From Opitutia bacterium (GTDB taxonomy: Bacteria; Verrucomicrobiota; Verrucomicrobiia; Opitutales; Seribacteraceae), in NCBI GenBank assembly GCA_002722545.1, contig PBMI01000045.1, positions 1-64,000 of the forward strand: a stretch of DNA of 64,000 bases, given 5' to 3'. Position 1 is the first letter of the stretch; each line of letters opens with the position of its first letter. The notes under the pieces were generated by a model. It saw only the letters and a list, made by a program, of their open reading frames with translations. It was not told where the DNA came from and ran no database searches. The position numbers were made by a program, and so were the translations under genes. Below, one piece after another: positions 32,742 through 41,050 of the stretch.

Positions 32742-34867
32742 GTAGAAATAAGAAAAGAGACCCGAGGGTTGTTGCTCGTGATAATCAGACCCGATTTGAG
32801 GAAGCGAACAACACCAAGCATAAGGACTTTATCAAACGCGCTGTGCGTAACAACAACTTTTACGCAGGTGATCAGTGGAACAAAGAGGATAAAGCCCGCC
32901 TAGACCGTGAAGGCCGACCAGCCTTGACGCTTAATATGATCTTATCAACGGTGAACGCCATCATAGGTGAGCAGCTTGAGCGTAAGGTTGAAGTTGTCTA
33001 CCGACCGCGTGACTACGGCGATGAGGGCACTGCGTTCGCGCTTAATGCCATCACCCGCAGTATTCTTGCGGTAACGCACTTCGACGATACCGAAGAAGAT
33101 GTGTTTGCTGATGGCCTAATCACAGGCCGTGGGTACTATGACGTTCGCATGAGTTTCGAGAAGAACCTGCAAGGTGAGGTTGTTATCACGTCTGAGGACC
33201 CTATTGACGTTATCCCTGATAGTGAGGCTAAAAGCGCAGACCCGTCTACATGGAACGAGGTGTTTATCTCACGTTGGCTAACGCTTGACGAGATTGGTGC
33301 TTCATATGGCTGGGAGAAGGTCGAGGGCTTAGAGCGCCTAGTTGATACTAGCAGCTATAACACGGACGATAACTTCGAATACTTTGAAGGCACGTTTGGT
33401 GGCACAAGCCGCACGACAACGATGGACGAGAAGGACAGCCGTCAGCTAAGACGTGTTCGCGTTATTGAGCGCCAGCACTTTGAGGTAGATGAGCAGTACC
33501 ACTTTGTCGATATGACTACGGGTAACATGCGACCTGTACCGTTTGGCACTGATAAAGAAGAAATGGAGGCGTTCGCAGAGCAGTATGGCCTTGAGCTAAT
33601 TAAGCGTAAAGGTCGCCGAGTGCGAATGACTGTTACAGCGGATGACATTCTGCTGCATGATGATTGGTCTATCTACCGCTCATTTACTATCGTGCCTTTC
33701 TTCCCGTACTTCCGCCGAGGTAATCCGTTTGGCCCTGTAGATAATCTAATCGACCCACAGAACCTACTGAACAAGACCAGCTCGCAAGAGTTGCACATTG
33801 TTAACACGACGGCTAACAGTGGCTGGGTGGTGCAGGAGGACTCACTGGTCGATATGGACGCTGAGGACTTAGAGGAACGCGGTGCTGAAACTGGCCTAGT
33901 GCTACAGTACAAACGTGGGTATGAGAAGCCGGATAAGATTCAGCCGAACCAGATACCAACGGGCATCGACCGTATCTCACAGAAGGCCGCTGCAACTATC
34001 CGTGAGATATCATCGGTTAATGCGTCAATGCTTGGTACGGCTCGTGCTGACCAGTCAGGCCGTGCGCAGGAGGCCGCTGTAAGTCGTGGTCAGATTCAGG
34101 TGTCGGTAATCGTGAGTAACCTTAAACGTGCCCGCCGTATGGTTGGCCGTAAGGTGCTTGAGCTGGTTCAAGACTTCTACAGTGAGACTCGCTACTTTAA
34201 AGTGACGGGTAGCAGTATCCTTCAGGGCGAGGAGCGCACGGAGGAGGTCGGCATTAATGTGCCAGATGAGGACGGGAACATAATCAATGATGTGACCATT
34301 GGCGATTATGACGTTGAGGTAAGCTTTAGACCTTCGGGCGGTACAATGGCCGACCAAGAGTTTGAGGAAGCGTTGCGCTTGCGTGAAATGGGCGTTGCTA
34401 TCCCAGACCATGTTATTGTCCAGCACTCGAACCTTACTAAACGTGGTGAAATTGCCGAGTTCCTTAAAGAAAGCCAGGGCTTCGGTGAGCCGAGCGAAGA
34501 ACAAGCAGCGCTTGAACAGATGCAGATACAGCACCAAATCAACATGCTGCGTAAAGAGCTTGAAAAAGTTGATGCAGATATTGATGTGGCACTGGCGACG
34601 GCTAAAGAGAAAATGGCTAAGACTGACTCGCTAAGTGGCTTCAACCAAGCGCAAATGGAGCTACGACGACTCGAACAAGAACGTGTGGCCAAAGAGCAGG
34701 AGCTATCACTTCGCATTGCTCTGGCGGCTAGAGGCCATCAGAATCAGAATGCTATGAACGATAAGCGTATTTCTAGCCAAATCGCTATGAAATCTATGGA
34801 TATGGCGTATAATGCGTCGAATAAAGATAACAGTAACACTAATAAAAATAATAACAGAGGTGACTAA
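32738..34867 (+). CDS. Portal protein
   Basis: A 709-aa P22-type portal homologue: FYAGDQWNKEDKARLDREGRPALTLNMI near residue 40, VPFFPYFRRGNPFGPVDNLIDPQNLLNK near 310, and a long C-terminal helical, Gln-rich tail (after 580). It forms the dodecameric ring for DNA passage and terminase docking. Order terminase-portal-scaffold-capsid is standard. Its C-terminal codons (NSNTNKNNN) overlap an operator-like site at 34829-34843. Confidence 0.9.
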   Translation: MSRNKKRDPRVVARDNQTRFEEANNTKHKDFIKRAVRNNNFYAGDQWNKEDKARLDREGRPALTLNMILSTVNAIIGEQLERKVEVVYRPRDYGDEGTAFALNAITRSILAVTHFDDTEEDVFADGLITGRGYYDVRMSFEKNLQGEVVITSEDPIDVIPDSEAKSADPSTWNEVFISRWLTLDEIGASYGWEKVEGLERLVDTSSYNTDDNFEYFEGTFGGTSRTTTMDEKDSRQLRRVRVIERQHFEVDEQYHFVDMTTGNMRPVPFGTDKEEMEAFAEQYGLELIKRKGRRVRMTVTADDILLHDDWSIYRSFTIVPFFPYFRRGNPFGPVDNLIDPQNLLNKTSSQELHIVNTTANSGWVVQEDSLVDMDAEDLEERGAETGLVLQYKRGYEKPDKIQPNQIPTGIDRISQKAAATIREISSVNASMLGTARADQSGRAQEAAVSRGQIQVSVIVSNLKRARRMVGRKVLELVQDFYSETRYFKVTGSSILQGEERTEEVGINVPDEDGNIINDVTIGDYDVEVSFRPSGGTMADQEFEEALRLREMGVAIPDHVIVQHSNLTKRGEIAEFLKESQGFGEPSEEQAALEQMQIQHQINMLRKELEKVDADIDVALATAKEKMAKTDSLSGFNQAQMELRRLEQERVAKEQELSLRIALAARGHQNQNAMNDKRISSQIAMKSMDMAYNASNKDNSNTNKNNNRGD
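34829..34843. promoter_or_regulatory. Operator-like site at the 3' end of the portal gene
   Basis: AACAGTAACACTAAT, 13 of 15, lies 27 bp before the scaffold gene start, with a half-site (AACAGA) 24 bp further on. No clear -35 is seen, and the site is coding (Asn/Ser/Thr-rich tail). Confidence 0.5.
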
Positions 34868-34869
34868 TA

Positions 34870-35916
34870 ATGGCTGCAAACCGTAACCTTGATGGACTTA
34901 ACGCAACATCGGCAATTCTTGATGATTACACGCCACCTACGCCAGAGGAGCGTGGCGACTTCGTTGAGGACGATGAAGCCCCTGCGGACGACGTTGTTGA
35001 TGAGCTTGAGGACGATGACGAAGAATCAAGCGAGCTTGAAGAAGAATCGGATGAAGATGAAGAAGAATCGGACGGAGATGAAGATGAGTCTGAGTCTGAG
35101 TCAGAGGGCGAGGGTGATGTGGATGGTGCTGAAGGCGAGGAGGAAGAGCCTGCTGAAAAGCCTTCTAAGGGCGCTAAAGGCCGACGTGTACCACTCGAAC
35201 GACTAAACAAGGAGATTGAGAAACGCCGCAATCTTGAGTCTGTAGTACAAAGCCTCCGTACAGAGATCGACGCGTTGAAGGGCGCTGGTAGCCAAGAATC
35301 GCAAGGCGAACAGCAAGCTGATCCTGTTGGTTTCACCCGCGAGGAGTTTGAGGGTATGCAGGAGGCTATGCTTGACGGCGAGACTGATAAGGCTTTCGAG
35401 TTATTCGGCAAAATGATGGCTAGCCAAACTCAAGCGATACAGGCCAAAGCTGAGCAAGAAGTATCAGAACGCGTACGAAATGAGCTTAACCAAGACCGTG
35501 CAATGTCTGAGTTGCAACAAACGGCGCAGGCGTTAGCTGAAAAGTACCCAGAGCTTGATAGCGCTGGTGACGAGGCGGACGAAGGTCTGATTGAAGAAGT
35601 GGTGGAAATGCGTGACCTGTACGTTGATCGTGGTCTATCGCCAGCCGAAGCGCTTAAGAAGTCAGTTCGCTTAGTTGCCCTTGAAAATGATTTAGTTGAC
35701 CGTACAGCTAAACCTAAAGCAGATATGGCTAAGCCTACGAAGAAAACTAACACTAAGGCCAAGCTAGCTGCGGCCAAGAAAGAGCGTGGCAAGCTGTCGG
35801 GCACAGGTGGTGGCAATAGTCGCCCTGATATTGATATTTCACGCATGTCAGACGACGAGTTTGCAGGTCTTAGTGCTGAAGCTAAAGCTCGTGCAAGAGG
35901 AGACTACGTAGAGTGA
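34870..35916 (+). CDS. Scaffolding-type protein
   Basis: A 348-aa highly acidic protein. Residues 30-100 are an Asp/Glu/Ser-rich run; the middle is a coiled coil (RLNKEIEKRRNLESVVQSLRTEIDAL), and the C-terminus is basic then acidic (NTKAKLAAAKKERGK). Position between portal and major capsid, composition and coiled coil fit a capsid scaffold. No protease domain is seen. Confidence 0.75.
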   Translation: MAANRNLDGLNATSAILDDYTPPTPEERGDFVEDDEAPADDVVDELEDDDEESSELEEESDEDEEESDGDEDESESESEGEGDVDGAEGEEEEPAEKPSKGAKGRRVPLERLNKEIEKRRNLESVVQSLRTEIDALKGAGSQESQGEQQADPVGFTREEFEGMQEAMLDGETDKAFELFGKMMASQTQAIQAKAEQEVSERVRNELNQDRAMSELQQTAQALAEKYPELDSAGDEADEGLIEEVVEMRDLYVDRGLSPAEALKKSVRLVALENDLVDRTAKPKADMAKPTKKTNTKAKLAAAKKERGKLSGTGGGNSRPDIDISRMSDDEFAGLSAEAKARARGDYVE

Positions 35917-36113
35917 TGGTCGAGCCAAACGAGACCCTGTGGCTGACCTACATTTGGATCTTTATAGCGGCACCACTGATTGTCCGCTATTTAGACCCAT
36001 CGGTCGATAGTTACCCTAAGCGAGTCATCATAGGCTCAATACTCTCGGGGTGCATGATTGCCGTGGTGTTCATTCTAGCTCTGGTAGTGTCCGTCATTGG
36101 ACTTGTGGCCTAG
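35916..36113 (+). CDS. Two-helix membrane protein, candidate holin
   Basis: A 65-aa protein starting at ATG 35916, overlapping the scaffold stop (TGATG). It has two membrane helices (WLTYIWIFIAAPLIVRYL and IIGSILSGCMIAVVFILALVV) and a short charged loop, fitting a class II holin. The endolysin is 13 kb away. A strong bidirectional terminator follows. Confidence 0.6.
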   Translation: MVEPNETLWLTYIWIFIAAPLIVRYLDPSVDSYPKRVIIGSILSGCMIAVVFILALVVSVIGLVA

Positions 36114-36117
36114 CAGC

Positions 36118-36146
36118 AAAAAGCCGACTTAATCGTCGGCTTTTTT
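36118..36146. terminator. Bidirectional terminator
   Basis: AAAAAGCCGAC (36118-36128) pairs with GTCGGCTTTTTT (36135-36146). It ends the portal-scaffold-holin transcript and, on the other strand, the convergent small gene. Confidence 0.88.
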
Positions 36147-36272
36147 GTCCCTCTCAGAACGCTTTTTCCTTGCTTGTCGTTTAGCCCTAGATTGCTCTAG
36201 GGTGTTAAAGCTTTTAGCAAGTGCGTCTATGTCGGAAGGTATTGTTTTCCCTTTTCCCTGCGGCACTGTCAT
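36129..36272 (-). CDS. Small basic protein on the opposite strand, possible moron
   Basis: A 47-aa protein from ATG 36272 (MTVPQGKGKTIP) with AAGGGGG just upstream; a GTG six bases further in is an equally good start. It is very basic at the C-terminus (SRAKRQARKKRSERDKKADD). It is the only leftward gene within the late region, enclosed by a bidirectional terminator and a promoter-operator, which is the form of a moron insertion. Function unknown. Confidence 0.5.
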   Translation of the reverse strand: MTVPQGKGKTIPSDIDALAKSFNTLEQSRAKRQARKKRSERDKKADD

Positions 36273-36345
36273 TACCCCCTTGTAATTTAATGATGCTCCC
36301 CCGCAACTATGGTAGCAGACGCGAGCTTTAATCACAGTTCGTTTT

Positions 36346-36395
36346 AACAGTGTTACTGTTTACATTATATATTAGTAATTGCTATAATTACTGTT
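36346..36395 (+). promoter_or_regulatory. Capsid promoter with perfect operator
   Basis: TTTACA (36359-36364), 18-bp spacer, TATAAT (36383-36388). The perfect operator AACAGTGTTACTGTT (36346-36360) overlaps the -35, and an ACTGTT half-site follows the -10 (36390-36395). The predicted leader to the capsid ATG is about 170 bases and begins with a CAAGGT/ACCTTG hairpin near 36398. Confidence 0.75.
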
Positions 36396-36569
36396 ATCCA
36401 AGGTGATACCTTGTCAATCAATCCTGCCCCACAGCTCAGTTATGCCGTGCATTCATTTCGATAGACCCACGTTACGGGACGACTCAAAACATTTGGATTT
36501 AATAAGTCCACTGTTAGTCGTTTCGCGACAAAGCCAACGGCTCAGGGACTAACGAAGGGTATGCTTTAA

Positions 36570-37709
36570 ATGGCAAAGACTAATTTCTCAGCGTTAGACG
36601 ACGACGCTAAAAAAGTATGGTCACGTGATACGTGGCATCAGGCACGTGAAAAAATGTTCGTGTCGAAGTTCATGGGTTCAGGCCAGAACGCAATGATTCA
36701 ACGCATTACCGAGCTAACTAAGTCAGAGCGCGGTACAGAAGCGATTGTGACATTAGTACCAGATATGCACGGTGACGGTATCGTTGGTGACAACGAATTA
36801 ACCGGAAACGAGGCAACGCTAACAGCTCACCAAGATAAGGTTGAGGTTGACCAACTTCGTAACGCGGTTAAAAACACCGGTAAATTAAACGACCAAAAAA
36901 CGGTTGTTAACTTCCGTGAACAAGCTCGTGACCAGCTAGCTTACTGGCTATCAGACCGTATGGACCAAATGACGTTCCTACAATTAGCGGGCTTAGACTT
37001 CGCGCAAACTAACGATGGCCGAGTACGTCCTGGTCAGGGTGCGAATGACGACAACCTTTCAGACTTAGCGTTCAACACGGCAGGTGGTTTAGCACCAACT
37101 TCTGAGCGCCACCTAATGTGTCTTAAGGGCGGCAAGGTAGTTGATGCAGATACTACTGCAATCACTGCTGACGACAAGCTGGGCTATGACCACATCGTAC
37201 GTTTACAAGCGATTGCTAAGACTCGCTATATTCGTGGTATCCGTGGTAACGGCGGTTCAGAGGTGTACCACTTATTCTTACACCCAATGGCATTAGCGAC
37301 GTTGAAGCTAGACCCAGACTTCAAAGAGAACGCACGTCATGCAGGTGTTCGCGGTGATAGCAATACGCTATTTGCGGGTGGTGAGTCTTACATTGTTGAC
37401 GGCCTACACATCCACGAGTTCCGCCATGTACCAACTACTTTAGGTGCAGATAGTGGCTCTAAATGGGGTGTTGACGGTACTGTTGACGGCTGTATGGGTC
37501 TGTTATGTGGTGCTCAGGCGCTAGGTTTCATTGACCTAGATACTGCGTCTTGGGATGAGCGTGATCACTTCGACTACGGTAACAACTACGGTATTGCTTA
37601 CGGCAAAATCTTCGGTATGAAGAAAATGCAGTTCAAGGACGCTAAGAAATCAGCGGACCGCAATGTTAAGCAAGACTACGGTGTTTTACGTATCGACTTC
37701 GCTATCTAA
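36570..37709 (+). CDS. Major capsid protein, N4gp56 type
   Basis: A 379-aa capsid protein with the features of the N4-gp56 family: KKVWSRDTWHQAREKMFVSKFMG at the N-terminus, a HGDGIVGDNELTGNE loop, LSDRMDQMTFLQLAG in the E-loop/spine region, and a C-terminal beta domain (YGIAYGKIFGMKKMQFKD). Clear AAGGG ribosome site. Its own strong promoter and long structured leader fit high expression. Confidence 0.87.
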   Translation: MAKTNFSALDDDAKKVWSRDTWHQAREKMFVSKFMGSGQNAMIQRITELTKSERGTEAIVTLVPDMHGDGIVGDNELTGNEATLTAHQDKVEVDQLRNAVKNTGKLNDQKTVVNFREQARDQLAYWLSDRMDQMTFLQLAGLDFAQTNDGRVRPGQGANDDNLSDLAFNTAGGLAPTSERHLMCLKGGKVVDADTTAITADDKLGYDHIVRLQAIAKTRYIRGIRGNGGSEVYHLFLHPMALATLKLDPDFKENARHAGVRGDSNTLFAGGESYIVDGLHIHEFRHVPTTLGADSGSKWGVDGTVDGCMGLLCGAQALGFIDLDTASWDERDHFDYGNNYGIAYGKIFGMKKMQFKDAKKSADRNVKQDYGVLRIDFAI

Positions 37710-37763
37710 GTTGGGTTAAGGGAGTGAGTCGACCACTCCCTTACATATGCAAGAGAATTACAA

Positions 37764-38111
37764 ATGAAAGTTAAAAATTTTACACGCCAAACAATCCGAG
37801 TAACAGCCCCGATTGGCGGCCACGTGCTACTTGTTAAATCGGGTCAAACTCGTGATGTTCCAGCGCACCTTGAAGATGCAGCTATCCGTGCTGGCTTAGT
37901 TCCGTTGGAAGATATTGAGCTGCAAGCAGAGCGCGAGGCAGCGATTCTAGCGGAAGAAAAAGCCAAAGCTGAGGCAAAGGCCAAAGAAGAAGCGAAAGCG
38001 GCTGAGGAGCAAGCAGCGGCGCTAGAAGAAGCGGCTCGCAAGGCAAAAGCAAGTGAAGCTGCAAAGAAAGCGGCTGCGACACGCGCGGCAAACAAAGCGG
38101 CTGGTAAGTAA
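37764..38111 (+). CDS. Small virion-module protein with Ala/Lys/Glu-rich tail
   Basis: A 115-aa protein. Residues 1-55 form a small beta domain (VTAPIGGHVLLVKSGQTRDVPAHLED), and residues 56-115 form a low-complexity Ala/Lys/Glu helix. It lies between capsid and head-tail adaptor, where head decoration or head-completion proteins are found. Role inferred from position only. Confidence 0.62.
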   Translation: MKVKNFTRQTIRVTAPIGGHVLLVKSGQTRDVPAHLEDAAIRAGLVPLEDIELQAEREAAILAEEKAKAEAKAKEEAKAAEEQAAALEEAARKAKASEAAKKAAATRAANKAAGK

Positions 38112-38126
38112 TAGAGGCATATTGTC

Positions 38127-38789
38127 ATGTTAACCGTAGGAACAATACTAACAAATCGCGTCCGTGTCCTTCTACGAGACATTGACGAAGGCGGCGTACA
38201 GTGGCGTGACCCAGAGTTGATCCAATGGTTCAACGAGGCATGTGCTGAGGTCGCGAGAGTTCGCCCAGAAGCGTGTAGCACTACAGGCTCGTTTCAGCTC
38301 CAAGCTGGCTCAAAACAGAGTGTGGCAACGCTAGGTGCGTCACGTGTGCTTGAGGTTATCTGCAACATGAAAAACGGCGAAGAAGGCCGTGCGGTTCGCC
38401 ACGTCGAGCGCTCTACGTTGGATAATGAGGACCCTAATTGGATGGCGGGCAGCAAGACTGACACCGTATTTCGATACAGTGTTAGCCTGACAGACCCACG
38501 CTCATTCTACGTGTACCCACCTGCTGACGGCACAGGTAGCTTGTTGATGGTTACTGGCACAACGCCAAATGAGGTGGAATCGCTAACCGACCCATTCCCG
38601 CTACCGTCAATGTATGCGGCGTGTGTGGCTAACTACATTCTTCACCGTGCGTTCGCTAAGTTCACTGAGTCGGAGTCTATGCAGGCTCGGGCACAAAACT
38701 ACTACAACGTGTTTGTGTCTCAGATTGGTGACACTCAAGCAAGCATGGAGAATGACAACGCCAAGACCCGTGACCCAATAGGGGCGTAA
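38127..38789 (+). CDS. Head-tail adaptor-like protein
   Basis: A 220-aa protein beginning TVGTILTNRVRVLLRDIDEGGVQWRDPELIQWFNEA, the pattern of phage adaptor/tail tubular A-type (DUF6682-like) proteins that dock under the portal. Later parts include PRSFYVYPPADGTGSLLMV and a C-terminal helical tail. It is followed one base later by a second related-sized protein. Confidence 0.7.
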   Translation: MLTVGTILTNRVRVLLRDIDEGGVQWRDPELIQWFNEACAEVARVRPEACSTTGSFQLQAGSKQSVATLGASRVLEVICNMKNGEEGRAVRHVERSTLDNEDPNWMAGSKTDTVFRYSVSLTDPRSFYVYPPADGTGSLLMVTGTTPNEVESLTDPFPLPSMYAACVANYILHRAFAKFTESESMQARAQNYYNVFVSQIGDTQASMENDNAKTRDPIGA

Positions 38790-38790
38790 C

Positions 38791-39405
38791 ATGGCGTACG
38801 TTCAAGAATGGGTTGATAGCATCAGAATGGACGTACCCGAGCCGCTGGATTCTACAGTGGCTCGTCAAGTTAGGTACGCCATTCAAGAGTTCTTCCGAGC
38901 TTCGGAGGCATGGCTGCATACAGAGCGTATAGCGCTTGTTGATGACAACGCGCCTCTTGAGGGCATGCCTGATGAAACGTATGTCGCTGCTACGAAGTAC
39001 GCTTATTTCGAACCAGCTGACCGAGAAGGGCGCTATAAGCTCGTAAGTGAGCTACCTCATAGGTTAATGCCCGCAAGGCGCATAGGTTGCTTTGCGCACA
39101 GTGGTAACAGAATCCTGTTAGACGCATTCGAGGAAGGTACGCTTGAGGTGTCGGTTGTCGTGCAGCCCAACCGTAATATCGACAGCGTACCTGACTCACT
39201 AGGCGACAAATGGTTTGATGTAATCCGTCGTGGTGCGATTGCCCGTCTGCTTTCTATGCCTGAAAAAGAGTGGTCGAATCCGCGTGCTGCTGCAACGTAT
39301 GAAGCGCATTTCCGCGAAGGTATAGCTAAGGCCAAACGTGAGGCGAGAGACGACCGAAGCAGGCCAAAGCGTTCGGTGAGATTTAATAAGAGTTTCGCAT
39401 GGTAA
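38791..39405 (+). CDS. Second head-tail connector protein
   Basis: A 204-aa protein with a helical start (VARQVRYAIQEFFRASEAWLHTERI), a beta-rich middle (AFEEGTLEVSVVVQP) and a basic C-terminus. The domain order is similar to adaptor proteins of podoviruses. Its end overlaps the next gene by seven bases. The assignment rests on position and general fold. Confidence 0.6.
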   Translation: MAYVQEWVDSIRMDVPEPLDSTVARQVRYAIQEFFRASEAWLHTERIALVDDNAPLEGMPDETYVAATKYAYFEPADREGRYKLVSELPHRLMPARRIGCFAHSGNRILLDAFEEGTLEVSVVVQPNRNIDSVPDSLGDKWFDVIRRGAIARLLSMPEKEWSNPRAAATYEAHFREGIAKAKREARDDRSRPKRSVRFNKSFAW

Positions 39406-39788
39406 CTGACCCTTTTGCAGTTGACGATATTGAATTGGTGTTCCCTACGATAGAGCCGTATATCGAACGGCTCTATCGTTGTTTCGGCGGATACCCAGTG
39501 GAGGAGGTTAAGCGCCTCCTTAAGATCCGAGCTGCAACACTCCACCTAGTAGGTGAGGACTCGTTTTTTATAGCCCAATGGGAAGAGGGCAAAGCGCATG
39601 TGTTGTGCGCCGCAGCAATGAGCGGCCATGTTAGTGATTGGTCGGAGATAATGACAAGTGTATCGGCTTACCTAAAAGAGCTGGGGTGCAAGAAGTTCAC
39701 GTTCACGAGCCCGCGTAAGGGCTGGTCGAAGGTGGCGGAGCAGGTCGGTTTTAATGTTGAGTCTGTAACGTATGTGAAGGAGCTTTAA
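39399..39788 (+). CDS. GNAT-like virion-module protein
   Basis: A 129-aa protein with a GNAT-like pattern (FFIAQWEEGKAHVLCAAAMSG; LKELGCKKFTFTSPRKGWSKVAEQVGFNVES), close in layout to T7 gp13-type proteins needed for internal virion protein assembly. The acetyl-CoA loop is not clear, so enzymatic activity is doubtful. It precedes three likely ejection proteins, which supports the comparison. Confidence 0.62.
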   Translation: MVTDPFAVDDIELVFPTIEPYIERLYRCFGGYPVEEVKRLLKIRAATLHLVGEDSFFIAQWEEGKAHVLCAAAMSGHVSDWSEIMTSVSAYLKELGCKKFTFTSPRKGWSKVAEQVGFNVESVTYVKEL

Positions 39789-40351
39789 TGTCTAGCCCTG
39801 ATAAGCCTAAAACATCAGAAGGTGAAAAATTACAGGTCGAGCTAGCGTCAAGAATGTTTGACGAGGGTTCAAAAGTTAAAGAGGCTACACGAGATTCGTT
39901 CATGGCCTCAAATAGACGTGACAACCGCTCGCAGCTTATGGCTCGTGTGGGTGCAGAGTCTGCTAAAGTCAGCAAGGAACGTCTACAGCAGAGCCGTCGA
40001 CAGGGTTCATACAAGACTGTAGATGGCGGTGTTGATGTTAAGTCTGCGGGTATCGCAGCGACGGGTAAAGGTGGGCGTTCTTATGATGCAGAGGGCGATA
40101 TTGTCCGCCGTGATACGTCAAGCACGGAGCGAGTTGCCCGTAGCATGGGGGCAGAAGGCCATCAGCGTTCAATGAGTGACTTCGTTGAGGACAACAAGAA
40201 AAAACAAGCAGTCTTTGATTTGATTGGCGCAGGCGCGCAGGTTTACATGTACGGCACGGATTCCGAAAAGAGTGGTAAAAGCGATAAAGGCAAAACGTCG
40301 GGGAATGACGCTAACGCAAGTGTCGCGGATATTTTAGGAGCGTTAGAATAA
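39788..40351 (+). CDS. Unknown virion-module protein
   Basis: A 187-aa polar, largely helical protein (RDNRSQLMARVGAESAKVSKERLQQ) with Gly/Ser-rich and Lys-rich parts and no recognised motif. It starts on the stop codon of the GNAT-like gene (TAATG) and ends on the start of the next gene. It may be an internal virion protein. Confidence 0.58.
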   Translation: MSSPDKPKTSEGEKLQVELASRMFDEGSKVKEATRDSFMASNRRDNRSQLMARVGAESAKVSKERLQQSRRQGSYKTVDGGVDVKSAGIAATGKGGRSYDAEGDIVRRDTSSTERVARSMGAEGHQRSMSDFVEDNKKKQAVFDLIGAGAQVYMYGTDSEKSGKSDKGKTSGNDANASVADILGALE

Positions 40352-41049
40352 TGGCAACAACTACTAGCGACGCCAGCTCGAACAATACCCAATATTCTGG
40401 TTTACCTTGGAGCATGAGCAGCATATCGCAGTCGTCTACAGCTTCGGTGGTCAATAATATGATCAACAAGGCGAAAACGGCGGCTGCTTCGGAGCTTGAT
40501 TATGAGGCTGAGCTTGAGCGTATGTATCAGAACCAAATCACGGATTATGAGCAAAATACGCTACCTATCATTAACGACTTACTAGCCGAGAGTGAGAGTA
40601 CATCGATTGTTGATAGGTCAAGGTCACTCAGCGAGAACTTAAATGCTAAAACAACTGAGGTAGCGAATAGACAATTGGGCTACAGCATGGGAGGTCAGCT
40701 TGCTTCGCAGCGTAATGCGATCAATCGAGGTCAAAACCGTACTGTTGCGGCTTCACGTTCGGCCACCATGACGCAGGCGTATGAGGACCAGCGCGTTAAG
40801 CAGCAGGCGGCTCGTACGCAACTTATGTCTATCAGTGAGCAGTTACAGTCATCTGGTACGGCTTCAATGTCGCAAGCATACCAAGCTAAAGAGCAGCGTG
40901 ATGCGGCCTACAAAGCGGCTAAAGGTGGCTTCATGTCACAAGTTGGTGCCGTGGCCGGTGGTGTAATTGGCGGGGTATTTGGTGGCCCAGCGGGTGCGGC
41001 TGCGGGTGCGTCAATTGGTAGCGCAGCAGGCGGAATGATAGGAGGTTAA
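40351..41049 (+). CDS. Internal virion protein with glycine zipper (T7 gp14-like)
   Basis: A 232-aa protein with a Ser/Thr/Gln-rich helical body and a C-terminal glycine zipper (VAGGVIGGVFGGPAGAAAGA), a feature of membrane-inserting ejection proteins such as T7 gp14. It is the first of three ejection-type proteins of increasing size. It should be carried in the capsid and enter the cell envelope during DNA delivery. Confidence 0.68.
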   Translation: MATTTSDASSNNTQYSGLPWSMSSISQSSTASVVNNMINKAKTAAASELDYEAELERMYQNQITDYEQNTLPIINDLLAESESTSIVDRSRSLSENLNAKTTEVANRQLGYSMGGQLASQRNAINRGQNRTVAASRSATMTQAYEDQRVKQQAARTQLMSISEQLQSSGTASMSQAYQAKEQRDAAYKAAKGGFMSQVGAVAGGVIGGVFGGPAGAAAGASIGSAAGGMIGG

Positions 41050-41050
41050 A

